From NCBI GenBank assembly GCA_964579395.1, contig CAZOFT010000006.1:1-64000 (forward strand): 64,000 nt of DNA. The letters are read 5' to 3'. Positions 59,918 to 64,000 of this stretch are shown here, in pieces (the first letter of the stretch is position 1; each line of letters begins with the position of its first letter). The stretch is from JACOTV01 sp964579395. Lineage in GTDB: Bacteria; Patescibacteriota; Microgenomatia; UBA1406; GWC2-37-13. The notes beneath the pieces are model-generated. The model worked only from the letters and a program-made list of their open reading frames with translations. It had not been told where the DNA came from and made no database searches. The position numbers and the translations under genes are program-made.

Positions 59918-60011
59918 ATGCGCACATAGTAGAAAAATGTGAGGAAGAAGTCAAGCAGCATGCAATGCCTGACTATCGAAATAGCTCAATAGTAATGCCG
60001 TTTAACGAGCA

Positions 60012-61847
60012 TTATTTTGCATAGATGCGATACAGATTCGAGCCGATTTTTTCCAACTTTTGAATCTTCAGTGAGCCGATCTCGTGTGTGTTTTCAACAT
60101 GTGGCCCTCCGCAAAACTCTTTTGAGTAGGCAGTCTCAGGATGGTCATCCTCTCCACCGATATAATATACCTTTACACGATCGGGGTATTTTTCACGGAA
60201 AAAGGAACGTGCTCCGACATTTTGCGCATCTGCTTTGTCCATGAGTTTAAAGCGCATAGGAAGTGACTCTTTTATTTTTTCATTTATGATCTGCTCGATG
60301 CGCGGAACATCTTGTTGTTTATTGATTGGCTGTGTGGTGAAAAAGTCAAAGCGCAGGCGCTCGCCGGTGATGTTTGATCCTTCCTGGCGGATATCATCGC
60401 CATAGATATCAAAAAGCGCTTGGTGCAGCAAGTGAGTGGCAGTGTGGTACTTTACTACTTGGTCGCTATGATCTGCCAATCCGCCCTTGAACTTGCCGGC
60501 AGATGAGGTGCGTGATAAGTCTTTGTGTTTTTGAAACTCGGCATAAAATTGATCGCGGTCCACCGACTTTCCCTGGTCGGTCAGAATCTCTTCGGTGACT
60601 TCAAGCGGGAAGCCATATGATTGATACAGGTCAAAGGCAATCTTGCCGTCGACTTCGCTCATCTTTTCGATCTCGCGCATGCCGCGCTCTAATGTGCGGG
60701 TAAACTTGGCAATCTCTTCACCGATGACGCGCTTCATCTCCGGGCCATCTTTCTCTACATCAAAGTACACACCGTCATACATCTGTAATACGACTCGTGA
60801 GATCGCCGCCACATCTTCAGCAACCGGCATCTGTCCGTCTTTAAGCGCACGCAACTTGATCGTGAGGCGACGCAAGAGGCGACGCAACACATATCCTTGT
60901 TCTTTGTTTGAGGGAAGTACGCCGTCTTTTATAAGAAATACCGATGCTTTTAAATGATCGGCAATGATGCGCATCGCGGGTTTAAGCGTCTCATCTTCAT
61001 ATGATTTGCCGGTGATTGCTTCAACCTCGGTGACAATCGGTTGATACATACGGGTGGCAAATGCATCGGGGCTGTTTTCTGCTGCCATCATGAGTCGCTC
61101 CAAGCCGCCGCCGAAGTCTACATTTTGTGCAGGAAGCGGCGCAAATGAACCGTCATCTTGCTTGATATATTGCATAAAGACGGAGTTGCCGATTTCCAAA
61201 AAGCGACCGCAGTCACAATTTTGGTGACACTCGGCACCAAATGCCGGATCATGTTCGACTTGGGTAAATTCAAAAAATACTTCACTGTCGGGCCCTCCCG
61301 GCTCACCGGCGGGCATGTTTGCGGGTACACCTGCACGCGACCACCAGTTTTTGGTGGCGTCATAGAGGCGGATGCGCTCCCCAAGTTCGGCCTTGATTCC
61401 CACTTTTTGAAATAAGTTCTGCCAGATGGCGATTGATTCCTCGTCTTTTGCAAGACCGTCTTCGCCGGCGAAGACAGTGACCCAAATACGCTCCGGGTTT
61501 AGCTGGAGTTTTTCTGTAAGAAACGTGAAAAACCAGGTGAGTTGCTCTTTTTTAAAATAGTCTCCGAGCGACCAGTTGCCCATCATCTCAAAAAACAATC
61601 CATGGCGGTTGTCACCGACTTCATCAATGTCCTGTGCACGAAGACAGGGCTGCACATTTACCAGGCGTGTTCCTTGCGGATGCGGTTCGCCAAGCAGGTT
61701 GGGGACAAACTGTTGCATGCCACTGCCGGTAAATAGAGTGGTCGGATCGTTTTGGGGAACCAAGGGGATTGGGGGAACAATCGCATGTCCTTGTTCTTTC
61801 ATGAACTCGAAGTACATTGTTCGCAGCTGGTTGTGGTCAATTTTCAT
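60012..61847 (-). CDS. alaS: Alanyl-tRNA synthetase, short form
   Basis: 611 residues from the ATG at 61847, about 260 shorter than the usual enzyme. The class II core (FEFMKEQGHAIVPPIPLVPQNDPTTLFTGSGMQQF), tRNA-binding region and editing domain (ATHLLHQAL for the HxxxH-type motif; FCGGPHVENTHEIG with the Cys and His) are present; the protein stops at LEKIGSNLYRIYAK, where others continue into the C-Ala domain. It charges tRNA-Ala and clears mischarged Ser/Gly. A minus-strand TATAAT (61862-61857) ends nine bases before the ATG. Confidence 0.95.
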   Translation of the reverse strand: MKIDHNQLRTMYFEFMKEQGHAIVPPIPLVPQNDPTTLFTGSGMQQFVPNLLGEPHPQGTRLVNVQPCLRAQDIDEVGDNRHGLFFEMMGNWSLGDYFKKEQLTWFFTFLTEKLQLNPERIWVTVFAGEDGLAKDEESIAIWQNLFQKVGIKAELGERIRLYDATKNWWSRAGVPANMPAGEPGGPDSEVFFEFTQVEHDPAFGAECHQNCDCGRFLEIGNSVFMQYIKQDDGSFAPLPAQNVDFGGGLERLMMAAENSPDAFATRMYQPIVTEVEAITGKSYEDETLKPAMRIIADHLKASVFLIKDGVLPSNKEQGYVLRRLLRRLTIKLRALKDGQMPVAEDVAAISRVVLQMYDGVYFDVEKDGPEMKRVIGEEIAKFTRTLERGMREIEKMSEVDGKIAFDLYQSYGFPLEVTEEILTDQGKSVDRDQFYAEFQKHKDLSRTSSAGKFKGGLADHSDQVVKYHTATHLLHQALFDIYGDDIRQEGSNITGERLRFDFFTTQPINKQQDVPRIEQIINEKIKESLPMRFKLMDKADAQNVGARSFFREKYPDRVKVYYIGGEDDHPETAYSKEFCGGPHVENTHEIGSLKIQKLEKIGSNLYRIYAK

Positions 61848-61968
61848 GATCCAACTATTATAACAAGCCAACACACTATATTGAGAGCGAGATGTTTTGC
61901 CTGATGCACAGACAATTGTCGATGTATAATGGATCAACACAACAGCAGTTATATCTGTCCTGCATGGT

Positions 61969-62892
61969 ATGATTACCCGACTTTCGACACAAAATCCGGA
62001 TGATCTGAGGCCGTTTATTTCCGATGTGCCTCTTCCCGAGCGCCTGTCTCACAAAGGCCAAAACGGTAAAGTGATGGTGATTGGTGGTTCAGGTCTGTTT
62101 CATGCTGCGTCGCTGTGGGCAGCTGAGATTGCCTGTCATATGGTAGACATGGTGCACTTCGCTTCGACTGCACAAAATAATGAAGTGATGGTGCAGCTGA
62201 AGACGCAATTTCGGGGCGGCATTATCGTGGATCGGCATGAGATGGATGACTACATCACTGAAGACGACTCGATATTGATCGGGCCGGGGATGGTGCGAAC
62301 TGATGCAGCAATGACGCCGACTGACAACATGAGTCTTGATGGTATTCTGGCACTTGAGGATGAAGGTGAATTGACTGCGCATCTTACACGGTATGTTCTC
62401 ACCAAGCACACGACAGAACGGTTTGTGCTTGATGCAGGAGCACTTCAAATGATGCGCCCGGAGTGGCTCACTGGCTTAGCTGAAGTGCCGATTCTCACAC
62501 CACATCAGGGAGAATTTGCGCGACTGAGCGGGCAAGATGTTGCCCACCTCCCCTTGGGGCAAAAAGCAGAGGCGGCACGTATTTTTGCAAAAAAACACGG
62601 CTGTGTGCTGTTGCTGAAGGCAGTTACCGATATTGTTACCGATGGTGATGATATCTGGATGATTGAAGGCGGGAATGCCGGCCTTGCCAAAGGAGGCACC
62701 GGTGATATATTGGCCGGATTGACTACCTCATTGTATGCTAAAACCTCCCCGACAGTCGCTGCCATTGTGGCCTCATTTTTGCTCAAGCGAGCCGCAGATA
62801 CTCTCTACACAGATGCCGGCTATTGGTATAATAATAGCGACGTCATCGCACAGATTCCTAAGGTTTTAGCGTGGTATATACGCCGAAAGTAA
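61969..62892 (+). CDS. nnrD: ADP-dependent NAD(P)H-hydrate dehydratase
   Basis: 307 residues. The ribokinase-like fold of the YjeF C-terminal family is shown by GKVMVIGGSGLFHAA, ILIGPGMVRTD, LTPHQGEFARLSG and the nucleotide motif GNAGLAKGGTGDILAGL. It dehydrates damaged NADHX/NADPHX back to NAD(P)H. The epimerase half (NnrE) is not fused and is not seen in the window. TATAAT at 61923-61928 lies 40 bases upstream; alaS diverges from the same gap. Confidence 0.92.
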   Translation: MITRLSTQNPDDLRPFISDVPLPERLSHKGQNGKVMVIGGSGLFHAASLWAAEIACHMVDMVHFASTAQNNEVMVQLKTQFRGGIIVDRHEMDDYITEDDSILIGPGMVRTDAAMTPTDNMSLDGILALEDEGELTAHLTRYVLTKHTTERFVLDAGALQMMRPEWLTGLAEVPILTPHQGEFARLSGQDVAHLPLGQKAEAARIFAKKHGCVLLLKAVTDIVTDGDDIWMIEGGNAGLAKGGTGDILAGLTTSLYAKTSPTVAAIVASFLLKRAADTLYTDAGYWYNNSDVIAQIPKVLAWYIRRK

Positions 62893-62926
62893 GGTACAAT
62901 AGGCTTCTTGTAAGTGAGTTTCAGAT

Positions 62927-63355
62927 ATGAAAAAGGAATCGATCACTGCCATCGTATTAGGTATCGGGTTTGGGCTCGTTGTTGCCTTTTTTCTGATTGG
63001 ATTTATCAGACAATCAAGTAAAGCAGGTCCCGACGGCGGGCTTCCTACTATTGATCCGAAACCAAAAACTACTGACGTACTCGGCACTTCTCTTGAAGTC
63101 TCATCCCCAACTGACAAAGAAGTGTTTTCAAAAAACCGCATCACTATCACCGGCACAGCGTCTAAAGGATCGCTTCTGGTGGTACAGTCGCCGCTGGTTG
63201 AAACGGTCGAAAAGCTGGAAAAAGACACATTCAGCGTGCCCTTTGATCTGGCAATCGGAGAAAATGTCATCACCGTCACTGCCTATCCGGCTGACAAAAC
63301 GCAGCGCGAACAGCAAAAAACCGTAAAGGTATATTATATTGAAGAGGATCTCTGA
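62927..63355 (+). CDS. Membrane-anchored protein with one Ig-like domain
   Basis: 142 residues. An N-terminal membrane segment (ITAIVLGIGFGLVVAFFLIGF) is followed by a short linker and one Ig-like/glucodextranase-B-type domain (LEVSSPTDKEVFSKNRITITGTASKGSLLVVQ...ENVITVTAYPAD). A surface or adhesion role is likely. TACAAT at 62895-62900 is a candidate -10. The next gene starts four bases after its stop and is probably co-transcribed. Confidence 0.8.
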   Translation: MKKESITAIVLGIGFGLVVAFFLIGFIRQSSKAGPDGGLPTIDPKPKTTDVLGTSLEVSSPTDKEVFSKNRITITGTASKGSLLVVQSPLVETVEKLEKDTFSVPFDLAIGENVITVTAYPADKTQREQQKTVKVYYIEEDL

Positions 63356-63359
63356 CACT

Positions 63360-64000
63360 ATGAAACGCTATAAAACCTATGTACTCAGTTTGCTTATGGT
63401 CGGTGTGATGATGCCGATCGTTCATGCGCAGACACCTTCTGTTACACCGGTGGCCACTGATAGCGCCAAGCAATCGGTTCCTGAAAAAGAGGTGCAAGAT
63501 CTCAAAGACAAAATTGCTAAAAAAGTGGATGAGTTAACGAAACAAAAGAAAACCGGAATTTCCGGCATTATTCAATCGATTTCAGACAAGAAAATTGAAA
63601 TAAAAGCAGAAGACGGCACACCGTATGCGGTGGAGTTGGACGATGTGCTCACCAAGTACTACCTGATTACCGGCACCAAGCGCACTGAGGGTACGTTAAA
63701 ATCGTTTTCAAAAGGGGATTTTGTGATTATTGTCGGACCGGAAACCAACGGCGACGTGGTGGCAAACGCTATCTATCGCGATGAACAGTATCTGGTGGGA
63801 TCAGGCAGTGTGACTGAAGTGAATGAAAGTGATTTTTATCTTAAGGTAGTTACGACACAAAAAGACAATCTGACAATTGACGTGGAAACTAACACCAAAC
63901 GCATTCTTGTGGACAGTAAGACGCTTGACTTCGAAACTGTCGGCTTTTCAAAAATAAAAGAAGGTGACATCGTGCATTATGTGCTGAAAAAGACCGGAAA
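63360..64000 (+). CDS. Exported protein with DUF5666-like repeats (3' truncated)
   Basis: 213 residues are visible from the ATG at 63360; the frame runs off the window. A signal peptide (YVLSLLMVGVMMPIVHAQ) is followed by a charged helix and beta-rich repeats (ISGIIQSISDKKIEIKAEDG; GSGSVTEVNESDFYLKVVTTQ) alternating with F-S-K-G-D and K-E-G-D turns, the pattern of DUF5666/OB-like exported proteins. It follows the Ig-like gene by four bases. Function unknown; it may be larger than what is seen. Confidence 0.7.
   Translation, partial: MKRYKTYVLSLLMVGVMMPIVHAQTPSVTPVATDSAKQSVPEKEVQDLKDKIAKKVDELTKQKKTGISGIIQSISDKKIEIKAEDGTPYAVELDDVLTKYYLITGTKRTEGTLKSFSKGDFVIIVGPETNGDVVANAIYRDEQYLVGSGSVTEVNESDFYLKVVTTQKDNLTIDVETNTKRILVDSKTLDFETVGFSKIKEGDIVHYVLKKTG

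Overview
The window looks like a chromosome segment of a Candidate Phyla Radiation (Patescibacteria) bacterium, most like Microgenomates or Parcubacteria; the class cannot be fixed from this segment. Signs are the compact ribosomal cluster secY-rpmG-adk-map-infA-rpmJ-rpsM-rpsK-rpsD-rpoA-rplQ-rplM-rpsI, very short intergenic gaps, a class I LysRS, an AlaRS without its C-terminal domain, an IMP dehydrogenase without CBS domains, VanW/dockerin/Ig-like surface proteins, a DUF5659 protein and a four-helix-bundle (S23-type) protein. UGA is used as a stop, so this is not a code-25 lineage. Many genes have a TATAAT-like box only 5-9 nt before the ATG and no Shine-Dalgarno, which suggests leaderless mRNAs.

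Layout. 1-7.6 kb: the translation/transcription operon, beginning inside secY. 7.7-18.8 kb: cell envelope genes (two glycosyltransferases, a hexapeptide acyltransferase, VanW protein, membrane-anchored solute-binding protein, a PilM-like/baseplate-J-like hybrid, sortase, class A PBP). 18.8-26.8 kb: seryl-tRNA synthetase, Ham1, two unknown proteins, a methyltransferase and purine genes (guaA, guaB, adenosine deaminase-like). 26.9-33.1 kb: pyrB-carA-carB-pyrF for UMP synthesis, with a strong terminator-like hairpin inside the start of pyrB. 33.1-36.4 kb: HD protein, class I lysS behind a T-box leader, and greA behind a probable leader attenuator.

36.5-53.6 kb is an AT-rich accessory island beginning in tRNA-Glu(CTC). 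It appears to be two adjacent units, each with a large serine recombinase gene at its left end reading leftward. Unit 1 (about 36.47-46.53 kb) carries small proteins, an XRE regulator and a 1754-residue protein with an N-terminal PD-(D/E)XK nuclease-like region, a STAND-type P-loop NTPase and a very long helical C-terminus: the layout of Avs (AVAST) antiphage sensors. Directly upstream in the same operon lies a MerR-like HTH protein with a transmembrane segment. Unit 2 (about 46.62-53.58 kb) carries a second MerR-like HTH gene overlapping a gene for a 494-residue PD-(D/E)XK-like protein, then a hydrolase, an unknown protein, a 2-hydroxyacid dehydrogenase and a small-terminase-like protein. A 10-bp direct repeat joins tRNA-Glu to the end of unit 1, and a 13-bp inverted repeat bounds unit 2.

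53.6-64 kb returns to host-like sequence: a dockerin surface protein, ATP-cone protein, small membrane protein, a CYTH/VTC-like protein, M32 carboxypeptidase, alpha/beta hydrolase, DsbA-like protein with an intrinsic terminator, alaS, NAD(P)H-hydrate dehydratase and two exported proteins, the last cut by the window end.
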